Shown here in pieces: positions 8,901 to 19,648 of a stretch of 24,093 nt of DNA. The DNA is from Asterionellopsis glacialis (taxonomy: Eukaryota; Bacillariophyta; Plagiogrammaphyceae; Rhaphoneidales; Asterionellopsidaceae). Every line of letters starts with the position of its first letter. Within the stretch, counting starts at the first letter, position 1. The position numbers were made by a program, and so were the translations under genes. The stretch lies in the NCBI GenBank assembly GCA_014885115.2, contig WKLE02001973.1, positions 1 to 24,093 on the forward strand, in the 5' to 3' direction. The notes beneath the pieces were generated by a model, which searched no databases, had not been told where the DNA came from, and worked only from the letters and a program-made list of their open reading frames with translations.

Positions 8901-11900
8901 CCATTCATTATAATGCCTAGCACATTCACACCTGACACGTTACCAACAATTTTCAGTTGCTGCATACCTCCCTGAATCACACAATTATCTCTGACAGAAC
9001 CATCTTCTCCACATTGAAGCGTCGTATTACTTGATTGGATCAGAATCGGTCCTGCTTCTTTGTCTAAATCAAAAATAGCACCGGGGCAAAATTTAAAAAC
9101 TCCACCAGTATCGGCATCTACTGCTTCTTCCAAAGCATCAACTAGTGCACTGTAATCCGAGAAACAATCCAAAGGACATTCATCTAGTTCATAGCATGTG
9201 GCTTTGCACGAATTTGCTTCAGAACCTTCCACGACTTCACAAGGACCAGAAGCTTCTATATATATCCCACTACAAGAATAGTCTCGCGAGTACGAGGATT
9301 CGGTTGCATAGTTCGCTAATCCACAGGCTTCGGTGCTTGCTGGGCTTATAATAGAGCCACTGTCAACATAAATTGCACCTTGGGACATATTGTATGTATT
9401 GCGCTCAAAGCTAGCATCAGTCACGGCGACAGCACCGCCAATTGAGGCCAGAATACTCCCCTAATTAGACGAAAGGATTCACATCGAGGGATTAGGCTGA
9501 CTACCGAGAGTAACGATGAGAAAAATCAACCATTAGTTCTTACCTCAGCATCGTTTTGCCGAAACGAGCATCTATCGACTATCAGTTTTCCATTATAATT
9601 TGTCGCTATGGTGTCTTTAACAGTGTTTTGCTACAAGAAAATAATAGGTGTAAGACCAAATTAAAGTTCAAAAAATTTGTTTGTTTGTGCACAGATCACT
9701 TTGGGCTTACCGTAAAAACACACCCATACAACTTGACATCGAGAGAAAACATTATTAATCCTTGGAGTGTTCGTCGCCCCATGATATCTAGTTGATTTTC
9801 TGACGTGTCTGTATTTGCAGTTGTCGGCAAAGTTTCGTTTCCTAAAGACGTGTCTGTGGTTTTGGGCGGATTTATCACAAGGATAGAAGTCCCATTGTTG
9901 TCCTGTAGTATGAAAATAAAGCATATCATGAAAACGCAGTTAGGCAAAGGTCAACATAAAGTTTGCTACACAGAAACGACTTGCACCTACCTCCCAATTG
10001 CAGTCGGAAAAGAAAACACTTAAAGTTGAGTTTTGGAACCCTTCCAATACAACAGATACATCTTCTGCCTTTCGAAATGTGATGCCCTCAAATCCAATTG
10101 TTAATGGCTGTTCCGTGTAAGTGACGTTCGTGTATGTGTCATCAGCGTGTACCACTAAATGTCTTGTGGACGAATCCCATATACACCCCCGACGAGTATC
10201 AGCACATCTAATTGTGAAATCATAGGATGCTTGATCTAGTATAAGTTCCACTTCCCCGTTTAGAACTGTTCCAGGGCAAAGATAAAATACTGTATTGATT
10301 TGATCGCGTATATCTTTCAATAACGACAAAGAATCGGAGTAACCATCTACCAACGAATTGAAATGACATTTTCCAATATGTCCTAATGGATCAAAAAAGG
10401 CAACCGTGGATGTGCAAGTTGAAGAATCAAAATCCGCACACCCCCCTTGTTCGGAATCGAACCAAATATTGTTGCAATAATTAGGCGCAGAAGAATTGCC
10501 TTGGTTTTCTCTTCCAAAATTATTTTCAAACATAGTGACAGAAGCACTATCGTACACCTCGATTGCTCCAACGTAGTAGCCACTATTCCGTACAAAGCAT
10601 GTATTTGAAACGAACAAAGAAGAGGTAGATGAGCCAGAGAAGGATATGCCTCCCGTAACTCCTTCTCTGTTAGCAAAGAATACGGTGTTGTCAACAATAA
10701 GACTTCCACCATTGGTGATGAAAGTAATGGGAGACGTTTCTACTCTGTTTTCAGTGAATAGACAAGATGAGACCGACACGGTCATTGTAGTAGTTATGTT
10801 CTCAAAGTCTGATGTACCGGCGGATGTTTCATTTGTGGTATCGTCGTCTTGATCTTCAAACCAAGATAAACTGCCAATCATAATCGCAGCCATTCCTTCG
10901 TGCCCTGAAAATTCACAATTTTGAATGTCAACATCTATGCTGTTACTGCTATCACCATCTTCAGTACCTGGTAAGATATGGATAGAAGCATCTTGCGTCG
11001 TACCAGTAAAGGTCAAACCTTTGATAACGACATCGGTTACTGAACCTTCGATTAGGATTTGTGATTCGCCACCATTCAATCGACATTGGTTCGTAGCATT
11101 GCTACTGATGATGGTGGTGGTATTGTCACCACTATCGCCACCAATATCCTCACCGCACTGCAAAGTTATATTGCTAGTACTAATGACCAAGGGGGGTAGT
11201 ACCGATGATGGCATTTCGTCGTCGTTTGCTGTGCCATTCATACCAAGTTCAAATGTAGTATTGGGGCAAATGTTCAATACAAATGGTGTTGCTGCATCTA
11301 GTGTATCTCCTCCAGTGGCGGCAAAGGTATTGATAGCATCCATATGAATTACCAATGTATTCCAATCACTGAAACAACCGGACGGAGGATTCAAATTTGG
11401 TAGAGGCGATGGTGGTAATCTGCAAAAGTACGAATTGCTTTCACCAGCACTGCCATCATCTATTGCATCGTAGTCGAATGGACTGCACATTCCTGAAAAG
11501 GAAAAGAATCCTTGCATATAGGTATGGATACTTTGGCATTCTGTATTGGTAACATTATTGTTGATACCGCAATTATTTTCATTCGTACTGATGCTTGCAT
11601 CTATCCCTACAAGGACAAGTCCTGGAGATGATGGTGGTACAGAGTTTTGAGCAAAACTTGTATTGGTCAACATCATTGTACCATCTTGTATGTCCAAAAT
11701 GGTCTGTTTTGTTGCACTAGGCGAATTTTCAGTCCCATTTTGGTTATCTCTAACTTGATTGCCGAAGAAGTCAGTATTCGTAATATTGAGATCTCCACCA
11801 TTGGTATGAACAATAAGTGAAGAATCAATCATAACATTATCATGAAACAGACACTGACGCAAAACGACTGTAGTAGGGATATAAGTACAGGAGGCTATGC

Positions 11901-14900
11901 AAGCCGCAATACTTTCCTGCAGGGATAACCCAAGTAGGTTTGTACAAGCGTCTTCCACGACATTATTACTTTCATCTGCAGCTATACCACAAGATTCACA
12001 ATATCCAAGACTACTACTTTCGCCGTCAGTACCATCATCAAAATTACAAAAGTGCCCTTGTTGTTCACAAGGTAGAATCATAGAGCATGGTTCTGGTGGC
12101 ATAGTGGGGACCATGGATATACTTGGCACAGGTGTAGTGGTAGGTACAACTGACGGGACAAGTGAAGGTTGTGAACTTACAGATGGTTCACCTGTTATAG
12201 TAGGCATTAGGGATGGATGTGCCGAAAGGGATGGTGAGGCTGTTTGTGTCGGGTTCCATGATGGTAATGTGCTAGGCATGTGACTCGAGGATGGACGTGC
12301 TGTAACTGTTGGGACCATACTGGGATGTGTGGAAGAAGATGGTGATGCAGTTATTGTGGGTTGTGATGATGGAACATCTGATGGCATATCCGATATAGAT
12401 GGACGTGCTGTGACAGTTGGTACCATACTAGGGTGTGCAGAGTTCGATGGTTGAGCTGTCATGGTTGGTTGACTCGATGGATTCTCGGAAGGTACCATGG
12501 ATATTGATGGTCGTGCTGTGACTGTGGGCACCATACTTGGGTGTGCAGAGTTCGATGGTGATGCAGTAATTGTGGGTCGAGTGGATGGATTATCTGACGG
12601 TGCAATAGACAGTGACGGACGTGCTGTAACAGTTGGAACTATACTTGGATGAAGTGAATTAGATGGGACAGGCGTCACCGTAGGTATGGACGATGGAGAG
12701 TTTGAAGGTACATTAGAAACCGATGGTCGTGCGGTCACAGTGGGTACCATACTTGGATGAGGTGAATTGGATGGAACGGCTGTCACTGTAGGTATAGAGG
12801 ATGGATTATCGGATGGTACCATGGACATGGATGGTCGTGCTGTTACAGTAGGTACCATACTTGGGTGCGGAGAATTAGAGGGTACTGCTGTTGCAGTTGG
12901 AATAGAGGATGGATGATCCGAGGGTATCATGGATATCGATGGTCGTGCGGTCACAGTGGGTACCATACTTGGATGTGAAGAACTGGAGGGTACTGCTGTT
13001 AGTGTTGGTTGACTTGATGGATTATCAGAGGGAACCATGGATACAGATGGACGAGCTGTTGCTGTAGGGACCATACTTGGGTGAACTGATTTTGATGGTA
13101 CTGCTGTCGCTGTAGGTTGAATGGATGGATGGTGTGATGGTGACAAGGAAATGGATGGTTGGTCAGTCACTGTTGGAAGCATACTTGGATGTGGTGAACT
13201 TGAAGGTTCGGCTGTCATGGTGGGGATGGATGATGGATTATGAGATGGTACCGCTGACAAAGAGGGTTTGGCTGTCATTGTGGGTACCATACTCGGATTA
13301 GAGGAAAGGGAGGGTTGTGCAGTTCTTGTGGGTTCATTGGATGGAACATTGGACGGTAGTATGGATATGGATGGACGTGCAGTCACAGTCGGTACCATAC
13401 TTGGATTGGATGATAGAGACGGTTGGGCTGTTATAGTAGGTACTTGAGATGCTGTCACGGTAGGTGATTCAGATATAGTTGGTTCACCTGTAATTGTAGG
13501 TTGTGATGTAGGTATTTCACTAATGGTTGGATACATACTTGTCGTAGGCCACATACTTTGTGTGGGAAATCCCGTAATGGTGGGAAGGGGTGTGATGGTA
13601 GGTCCCCATGTTGGTTCTTGTGAGATGGTAGGTGAAAAGGTAGGTGGTCCAGGTATGTATTTGTAAACAATGACACCATTCCATATCCGTGGTTGGAATA
13701 ATTCTTGTGGTGGAAAGGATGCAAATCCTTGTCCTTCTTTAATTTGTAAATGGGTATCATTGACATAGACATTCCCCAGGGCTGTACCATCGGTGTATCG
13801 TAGGGCTGGTTCTGCTGTTCCCATGATGATTAAAAAGGCACGTGTGTCACCCCTTTCTAACAGTATAGGTTGTGTAAATAAGGAAGATGGGATAGGTGAC
13901 CGTTCCCCAAAGCCTTGACATTGTATGGTATCATCGACGAGCTTAGTCCATGCCAAGATGGATTTTTCAAATCCTACGTGTGATCCTGTTTTGGTATACA
14001 CCTTTACTGGACAATCGGTTTGGATAATGTTGGCATGTATATCCAAGGATTGAATGTCTAATGTTTTCGGATGACCTTCGGAGGTTGCCGTTATATCAAA
14101 CATTATACCAAAGTTTCCGGATAAACCTTCAAATGTAGTTGTTACTTCCAATATTTCAGGTGTGATAGAAGGAGCCGAGGACGATAGAAGAATAGCATCA
14201 TCATCATCGTCTAATCCAATCACAATATCTTCGTCTAATCGTCGTCGTCGTCTTCTTTTTATTGTTGCTTGTGGAGGATCAACGACAAAGGTTTCAGTTT
14301 CGCTGGAACCAAAGTTACCACCCTTGATAATGACTAATAAGTCATTCTGTTCATCCGTATTGGATGCAATTGTTTCTTGTGTACCGTAATAGACTGTATA
14401 CTCTCCATCTCCTTGTTCACAACATATCCCATCTCCAAAGGAATCTTCAATGACAAAGTCACATGATGCACCTTGAGGAACAAAAACGGTGGTATCGACC
14501 GTTACGAAGGGTTGTCCATCGTAATACACAAAGGGATGTTGTTCCACCATGATACCATTACAGGATAATGTCCATTGAGTTTCACCTGGAAAACCATCGA
14601 GTGTTAATGATACAGTGATGGCTTGTTCAATAATTATCTCTTGTTCGGTTGGAGATGTCGATGGTACGAATGATGATGTTTGTGTGTCATTCGTATTGTT
14701 ATTGTCGTCGTTGAATATTGTGGGAGATGCCGTTATTGTGGGTGTGGTACTTGTGGTGGGTGATAATGTCGTATCATTCCAATTGTTATTAGTAGTACTT
14801 GTCGTCATTAATGACCGTGTCAAAAAGAGTGGTACATGTGTGTTTATATGTTCCCATGCACAATCTATAAATTCAATAGTCGATGACTTTCCTAATTGAT

Positions 14901-15933
14901 TTGATGTTTCAATATATACCATGGCTTCCATGTTATTCTTGTCGAGAGGAACATTATCGTGGCCTTGTTGTTTTCCATATTGTTCCATCTGTGTTGTAGT
15001 AGTACTAGTATTATTGGCTAGACTACTAGTGTGGTGTTCAAATGTAATTCCATGGATTTGTATTTGAACATGATGAGATGCTTGAATATGTAGAAATGAT
15101 AATGATGGTATGGTTGTTGCATTGTTATGTTCAATTGTATCTGATTCTGGTCTATCATCGTCATGATTATCTGTAGTCGATACAATATTTCGTTGAAATC
15201 TACATTGATTTTGTCGATTACCATTGGAACCGCATTGTAATGTGATGGAGGTTGTCAATTTGATAAAAGATAATGGTAATGATTGATCGACCTCTTCATT
15301 TTGTGGCTCATGATTAGGAAATGTAAAATTAGTCATGGGACAAAGCAGAAATACCATGGGAGTTGATGATGAAGATAAACCAGCAGTAGTGCCGATGCTG
15401 CTGCTGCTGTTGCTATGATTGCTGTACATGATTAAATCTTGATATAGTGTTTCTAAATTTGAATATCCCAAAACTGTTTCAGTAGTACTTATTGTTGTTG
15501 TTGTTGTTGTTGTTGTTGAGTTGTCATTGAAATCAGAATGTAAACATGGACTCGTATGGAATGTAAGTGAGGAATCTAAAAATGAGTCTGATTCGGTCAG
15601 TGATTGTGAAGCAACTTTATTTCCAGTAAAGGAAAGTAAAAGACAAGAATAATAATACGCAGCAATGAAATAATGATATTGTGTCCTTTGTCGTCGTCTT
15701 CTTGTTATTCTTTGTGGCACGATTGTTTGATTCTGTTTCATATTGAACGTTCTTGTAGATTGTGACTCTTCTTCTTGTGAAGGAGCATGACGAAGGATGT
15801 TCCAGAATGACTTATTTCGATGACGACGACGATAATGATAATGATCCTTCTCGTTTCCTTTTGCGTTCTTCTTACAGTTAAATGCACTCATGTTGGCAGT
15901 GCAATAGTCATGGCCGTCATGTGCATCCATCAT
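5935..15933 (-). CDS. Giant modular beta-helix surface protein with PS/PT stalk and transmembrane helix (9 exons)
   Basis: Exons: 15933-9991, 9902-9711, 9630-9544, 9460-8828, 8741-8523, 8426-7689, 7602-7471, 7390-7301, 7191-5935. All junctions are GT-AG, phase 0, and join to about 3,096 residues. In order: a hydrophobic segment (88-103) after an Arg-rich stretch; beta-helix module 1 (~129-361); a domain with GDGICC (437-551); a second beta-sandwich-like domain ending in PRIWNGVIVY (598-760); a PS/PT stalk (762-1283); a small Cys-rich domain; four more modules with CFSDW, ICP and LQCGEDG motifs; a transmembrane helix (~2825-2845); and an acidic 251-residue tail. The hydrophobic segment is probably a signal peptide ending near KVAS; the inner ATG at 15741 would give a more ordinary one than the first ATG at 15933, so the start is uncertain. 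It is probably a type I cell-surface protein. The right-handed beta-helix fold suggests glycan binding or adhesion, but no catalytic residues were recognised. Confidence 0.85.
7192..9990 (-). other. Eight short phase-0 introns in the 3' half of the giant gene
   Basis: Introns are 9990-9903, 9710-9631, 9543-9461, 8827-8742, 8522-8427, 7688-7603, 7470-7391 and 7300-7192 (80-109 nt). Donors are GTAAG except GTAGGT (first) and GTTAGT (sixth); acceptors are AG after pyrimidine-rich tracts. Each splice keeps the frame, removes in-frame stops and restores the repeating beta-helix pattern, which is why I trust them. The donors at 9990, 8827 and 7688 all follow a C-x-W-E/K ending, and those at 9710, 8522 and 7470 follow a C/M-x-F-T/Q-like ending. 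Confidence 0.85.
12115..13410 (-). repeat. Twelve 108-bp repeats encoding a 36-residue PS/PT stalk
   Basis: The unit reads about HPSMVPTVTARPSISMVPSD and continues NPSSQPTLTAVPSSSS, 36 residues, twelve times in register. The first and last units are more diverged and looser PT-rich sequence continues to about 13645. Pro every few residues with many Ser and Thr implies an extended, probably O-glycosylated stalk that lifts module 1 and the two beta-sandwich-like domains away from the membrane-proximal modules. The units differ at many codons, so the array is older than the TPR array in the neighbouring gene. Confidence 0.95.
15492..15518. repeat. (TTG)9 microsatellite in coding sequence
   Basis: Nine TTG units, read on the minus strand as a run of Thr codons in module 1 of the giant protein. 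Such runs usually vary in length between alleles. Confidence 0.9.
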
Positions 15934-16795
15934 TGTACGATGACGAGGATGGCAAATAGAAGAGAAGCAATCAGGATGATGCAACAGAAGAGCACACTCA
16001 AGTTTTTCTATTTTCTCCACCCACAGCCCCTCTACTCTCTCTCTCTCTTACCTTTCAATAGACTCTAGTAGGAAGATAGGGGTGAGCAAGGGGCAGTGTC
16101 CTCTCTATCTATCTGCCGGGTTTGGAACTTCACGGCTGCATAGTGACTCTGAAGAGCCTACAGTAGATTCCTACTGGTTACAAGTAATAGGTACCTGTAC
16201 GGTACTATCGACTGATACATTTTTCGTGCTATTAAAATTTCTTTATTCCATGGTGTACCATATCCAAATTTTTTATTCTTGGTAAATAGGACATTCTACG
16301 AACAACTTTTCCGACTCATAAAGTCTTTCGAGATGACTTGTTCTTAAGCAAGGTATCCTGACTCAATCTTTTTGTCTACTATCCAAGTCATTATTCGGAG
16401 ATGGACTGACCCATCTGTTCTTAAATGCCTCATATTCGTATCTAATTTTTCATTAGTTAGGAAACTACATTCAACGGATCGAATGAAAATTCAACGCATT
16501 AAGTGAATGCTACTTAGTGATACACATGATATTGTGGTACTGAATATTAACGTACATAGGACAAACACACAAGTACAAAAGAGCTCTTGTAATGTCCGTA
16601 CAGACTGTAGGAATACAAGTTGAATACAATAAAATCAATGAAAAGATCACAAACAGAGTACAATGACATAAGAACACTATAGGAAACTCACCAAAACCAA
16701 AAAAACTAGAGAGAGAGAAAGTAAACCCAAAAATCTAGAGAAACGCAACAACATTATCAAAAATAATTAGTATGATAGTATAAAACATTACTTAT
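15934..16795. other. Intergenic region between giant gene and Nudix gene
   Basis: 862 bp: the 5' flank of the giant gene plus the 3' flank of the Nudix gene, both on the minus strand. A (CT)7 tract lies at 16035-16048. A good splice-donor-like site (AAAG then GTAAGAG, donor at 16051) reads on the minus strand and might belong to a 5' UTR intron. No coding gene, RNA gene or mobile element was recognised. Confidence 0.55.
16035..16048 (-). repeat. (GA)7 tract upstream of the giant gene
   Basis: Seven CT units on the plus strand, GA on the gene's strand, 102-115 nt before the ATG at 15933. A similar tract sits at nearly the same distance before the Nudix gene. Confidence 0.9.
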
Positions 16796-18481
16796 TTATT
16801 TTCTCTTTCGTGGAGTATAGGTTGGAAATGGTGATCGATTTCCAAATTGTACAGGACCTTCCATCATTTCAGAGATAGGGACAAGTCGTTCTGTGAATGA
16901 TGGACCTTTTGTAGTAGTATCCTCATTATCATGATTATGAGTATCCTTTTCAATGTGGAATACATGCTTCAATATATGTAATATTAAGGGATGATCTTGG
17001 GTGGACACGAATTCATCAATAGACATCCAACATGCATCTGATATTTCAATTGGATCATACTTGATACTTCTACTACGTGTAATTGTGTTTGTTGCTTTGC
17101 CGTTGTCTTCTTCATCGTCATCTTCTTTCGGTTTTAACAAACATACATAATATAAATCTGATTTACCAAAGGTTAATCCATGACGATGCCAAAAACTCAA
17201 GATACTTTCAAAGTCACATTCTATACCTGTTTCTTCCCATACCTCACGACATACCGCATCTTGAAAACTTTCACCTACATCACACAGTCCACCCGGTAAT
17301 TTCCATTGCGTTGAGGGTATACGATTCGAGGGTGGTCCTGACCATTCCTTGACCAATAACAATTCATTGTATTTGTTCAATACAAATCCAGCACACCCTA
17401 CTTGATGTGTTGCATAGGGTGGTATTTTATCTTCCACACCATCTTGACGTATCCATTTTTTTAGTACAATACATTGTGTTGTAGAATTCGTATGATGCAA
17501 ATCAAAACCAAATCCACTTTTTGGGGGCGTAGTAGTAGTAGTAGTAGTAGTAATTGACGAATCTTGATTGCTGTCGTCCTTCTTGTCGCTATTACTACTA
17601 CTACAAAGGTGTTCAATCAAGGATGCTCTAGATATAGGTACATGTATCCAACAACTCATATAATCATGGTCTATCAAGTACTTTAAACAGTCATCTAATC
17701 GTTGTAGAAATTCTTCATCACTGTAGCTTCGAATGTCATCTTGATGATGAGTATTATCAGAATTGTTTCCTTCCATTCGACCATCCAAACGTATTTCGGC
17801 ACCACTATAGGGAAGTTTCGTAAATGGTAATGATACCGATGATGATGATTGTTTATTCTCATTATTGGATGTGGATGGTGATTGTGATGAATCGGAAGAG
17901 GAGAATAGTCTAGTAGTGGTCTTGATGTCAATCATATGTGTACTAGGACTATTATGAGACGAGAGAAGGTTCCTTGTCGACAATCTCTTCATCAAGGATA
18001 TCCTACTACTAGTACTAGATGTTGCTGTTGTAGTTGTAGTTGTGGTTGAATAGGAAGATATGAAATTTTGAAATCGACCATGATTAGGGCAATGATGATG
18101 ATTCTTGTTTACCGTAGGAGGAGTGATAAATGATAATAGACGAGGGGAGTTGTACGACGAGGTGTCTGCAACTAAGCAGGACAATGATCTTGTGGATGAG
18201 AATGATGAGAAAGACTTTTCAGTTCTTATTGTTGCTGTTTCACCAAAATTTCTAGATACTAACAATGATGGTGGTGATGATGATGATGATAAAGAAAATG
18301 ATCTTCGAGTGACTTGTTCAGCTTTCACCATTATGAGTGTACGAGTTGTACCAACGTTGTTGAACATCATGAGAAGAATTGGTCCGAAAAAAATAAATCC
18401 AAATGAAAAATTTAATAACGACAATAATGGTTTCTTGTTGTTGATAATGATGTTGATTCTTCTTCTTCCTCCTCTTCCCAT
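16796..18481 (-). CDS. NUDT6-like Nudix hydrolase with long low-complexity leader
   Basis: A single exon of 561 residues from the first in-frame ATG, 18481. The Nudix box is intact at residues 398-420: GLCDVGE, seven residues, then REVWEETGI, giving the Mg-binding REVWEE. Before it, residues ~221-360 resemble the pre-Nudix domain of NUDT6 and plant NUDT proteins (WIHVPISRASLIEHL, GFGFDLHH, YATHQVGCAGFVLN). After it comes FGKSDLYYVCLLKP, also NUDT6-like. The family hydrolyses nucleoside diphosphates linked to another moiety (ADP-ribose, NADH and similar); the substrate here is not predictable. The first ~220 residues are Ser/Thr-rich with a hydrophobic stretch at ~18-41, which suggests a signal sequence or targeting leader. 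No clear ASAF-type plastid motif was seen. A (GTA)8 run encodes a poly-Thr insertion in the pre-Nudix domain. Confidence 0.9.
   Translation of the reverse strand: MGRGGRRRINIIINNKKPLLSLLNFSFGFIFFGPILLMMFNNVGTTRTLIMVKAEQVTRRSFSLSSSSSPPSLLVSRNFGETATIRTEKSFSSFSSTRSLSCLVADTSSYNSPRLLSFITPPTVNKNHHHCPNHGRFQNFISSYSTTTTTTTATSSTSSRISLMKRLSTRNLLSSHNSPSTHMIDIKTTTRLFSSSDSSQSPSTSNNENKQSSSSVSLPFTKLPYSGAEIRLDGRMEGNNSDNTHHQDDIRSYSDEEFLQRLDDCLKYLIDHDYMSCWIHVPISRASLIEHLCSSSNSDKKDDSNQDSSITTTTTTTTPPKSGFGFDLHHTNSTTQCIVLKKWIRQDGVEDKIPPYATHQVGCAGFVLNKYNELLLVKEWSGPPSNRIPSTQWKLPGGLCDVGESFQDAVCREVWEETGIECDFESILSFWHRHGLTFGKSDLYYVCLLKPKEDDDEEDNGKATNTITRSRSIKYDPIEISDACWMSIDEFVSTQDHPLILHILKHVFHIEKDTHNHDNEDTTTKGPSFTERLVPISEMMEGPVQFGNRSPFPTYTPRKRK
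17529..17552. repeat. (GTA)8 microsatellite in the Nudix gene
   Basis: Eight GTA units, read on the minus strand as Thr codons in a Ser/Asp/Thr-rich insertion between two conserved blocks of the pre-Nudix domain. It is likely length-variable. Confidence 0.9.
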
Positions 18482-19648
18482 ACTAGAGGTGTGTTGATTG
18501 GGGATAATACTAAAGTGGATTGCAACCACACGTGATGATATGTTTTATTCTGTATAGCTAACAAATGAATTTCTATAGTTTTGTATCTCTCTCTCTCTAG
18601 TTTAGTGCAATCGAAATAGTTGTATTATCTATTCGATCTAATTAAAAGGTTACAAGAGTTTTGACTTGACTTGTTCTGTTCTCTCACTCGTCATTCATCT
18701 TGTCACCGCCGATCTCTTGTCCCTGCGTGGTCTGTCGGCGAATAGTTCCGCAAACACTCATTGGGAACGGGGTAACCCCATAGCAAATAAGGGTTATTGT
18801 TAAAATAAACAGGGGTGTACTTGCCATTATTTATTATACTAGAGTGTAACATATTTTTTTCCGCTACTGAAGTCTTCCTTTCCAGCACGGCCGTTGATGA
18901 CGTACCATGGAAGCCCAGTTTTTCGGTAATACAAGCTACAAGGGTCGAAACAACCTCAGATTTGTCCTACAAATGTTCGTTCAACTTAGTTTTTTACTCC
19001 ATGTAATATGGACGAGATATTCTATAGAAAATACTTGACCGTTGAATTCGGATGGAGTGCACGACACGAATAACAACTATCTAAAATTAAGTAGTCACCG
19101 GCACGCATACTAATATCATAGTAGTTTTGAGGAAAAGTGTATTACATAGGAACACACATATAGCCAAAAATTGCGGGAAAGGTTGTCTTTGCCACAACAG
19201 AAAGGAACAATCTTTTTTATTTCGCTTTCCGCGAACGATACTGGTTGTTCTTGTCCATGTAGGAATTCTACATGTAATCGTACAGTATGCACTGCAAAAG
19301 ATTTATGGCGTGCATCCATCCCCACAACTCCCGCACCTCCTCCATCATCGTTGTCACTAACTGTGGTCCATTTTGTTCGTGCGTAATCTCTTCCTTACAA
19401 CTATTTATTATTGTGCAACACTTCTTGTGAAGAATAACTACAGTACCATTATTGTGATCAAGAAACATCGTTTGATCTTGATATAGGTGCTGAGAAAAAA
19501 AGAGAACACGACTTGATATCTGCGACACACAGTTGAGTAAACAAGCCCCCCCAAAGATAAAAACAATTCAATTTTCTTGACGTTTTCCTTTCTTCGAAAC
19601 TCTCTTTGATTCTTTACGTGTAAAGATATAAATTACCTCCACTTAACG
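18482..19648. other. Divergent intergenic region between Nudix and GH3 genes
   Basis: 1,167 bp between two head-to-head genes, so both promoters should lie here. A (CT)6 tract is at 18587-18598. A TATA-like gatataaatt lies about 20 nt before the GH3 ATG, closer than usual for a working TATA box. Open frames here are under 90 codons with no recognisable domain; nothing else was called. Confidence 0.55.
18587..18598 (-). repeat. (GA)6 tract upstream of the Nudix gene
   Basis: Six CT units on the plus strand, GA on the gene's strand, 106-117 nt before the ATG at 18481. Confidence 0.9.

Noticed and set aside
5935..9424. Four separate small genes (frames at 5935-7182, 7575-8417, 8759-9424 and the long frame to 16020)
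   Set aside because: Consensus phase-0 splice sites join them all, and the repeating module crosses the junctions without a break.
11897..12283. 128-codon plus-strand open frame opposite the stalk
   Set aside because: Low-complexity shadow of the PS/PT repeats and Cys-rich domain.
12115..13410. CRISPR-like or satellite array
   Set aside because: The 108-bp periodicity is in frame within a long open exon and encodes a clear PS/PT stalk; there are no spacers.
16021..16051. Donor-like site GTAAGAG at 16051 as a 5' intron of the giant gene
   Set aside because: No upstream coding exon or ATG was found in the ~90 bp beyond it; at most a UTR intron, kept only as a note.
18105..18497. 130-codon plus-strand open frame
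   Set aside because: Antisense to the Ser/Thr-rich leader of the Nudix gene, which has a complete catalytic motif on the other strand.
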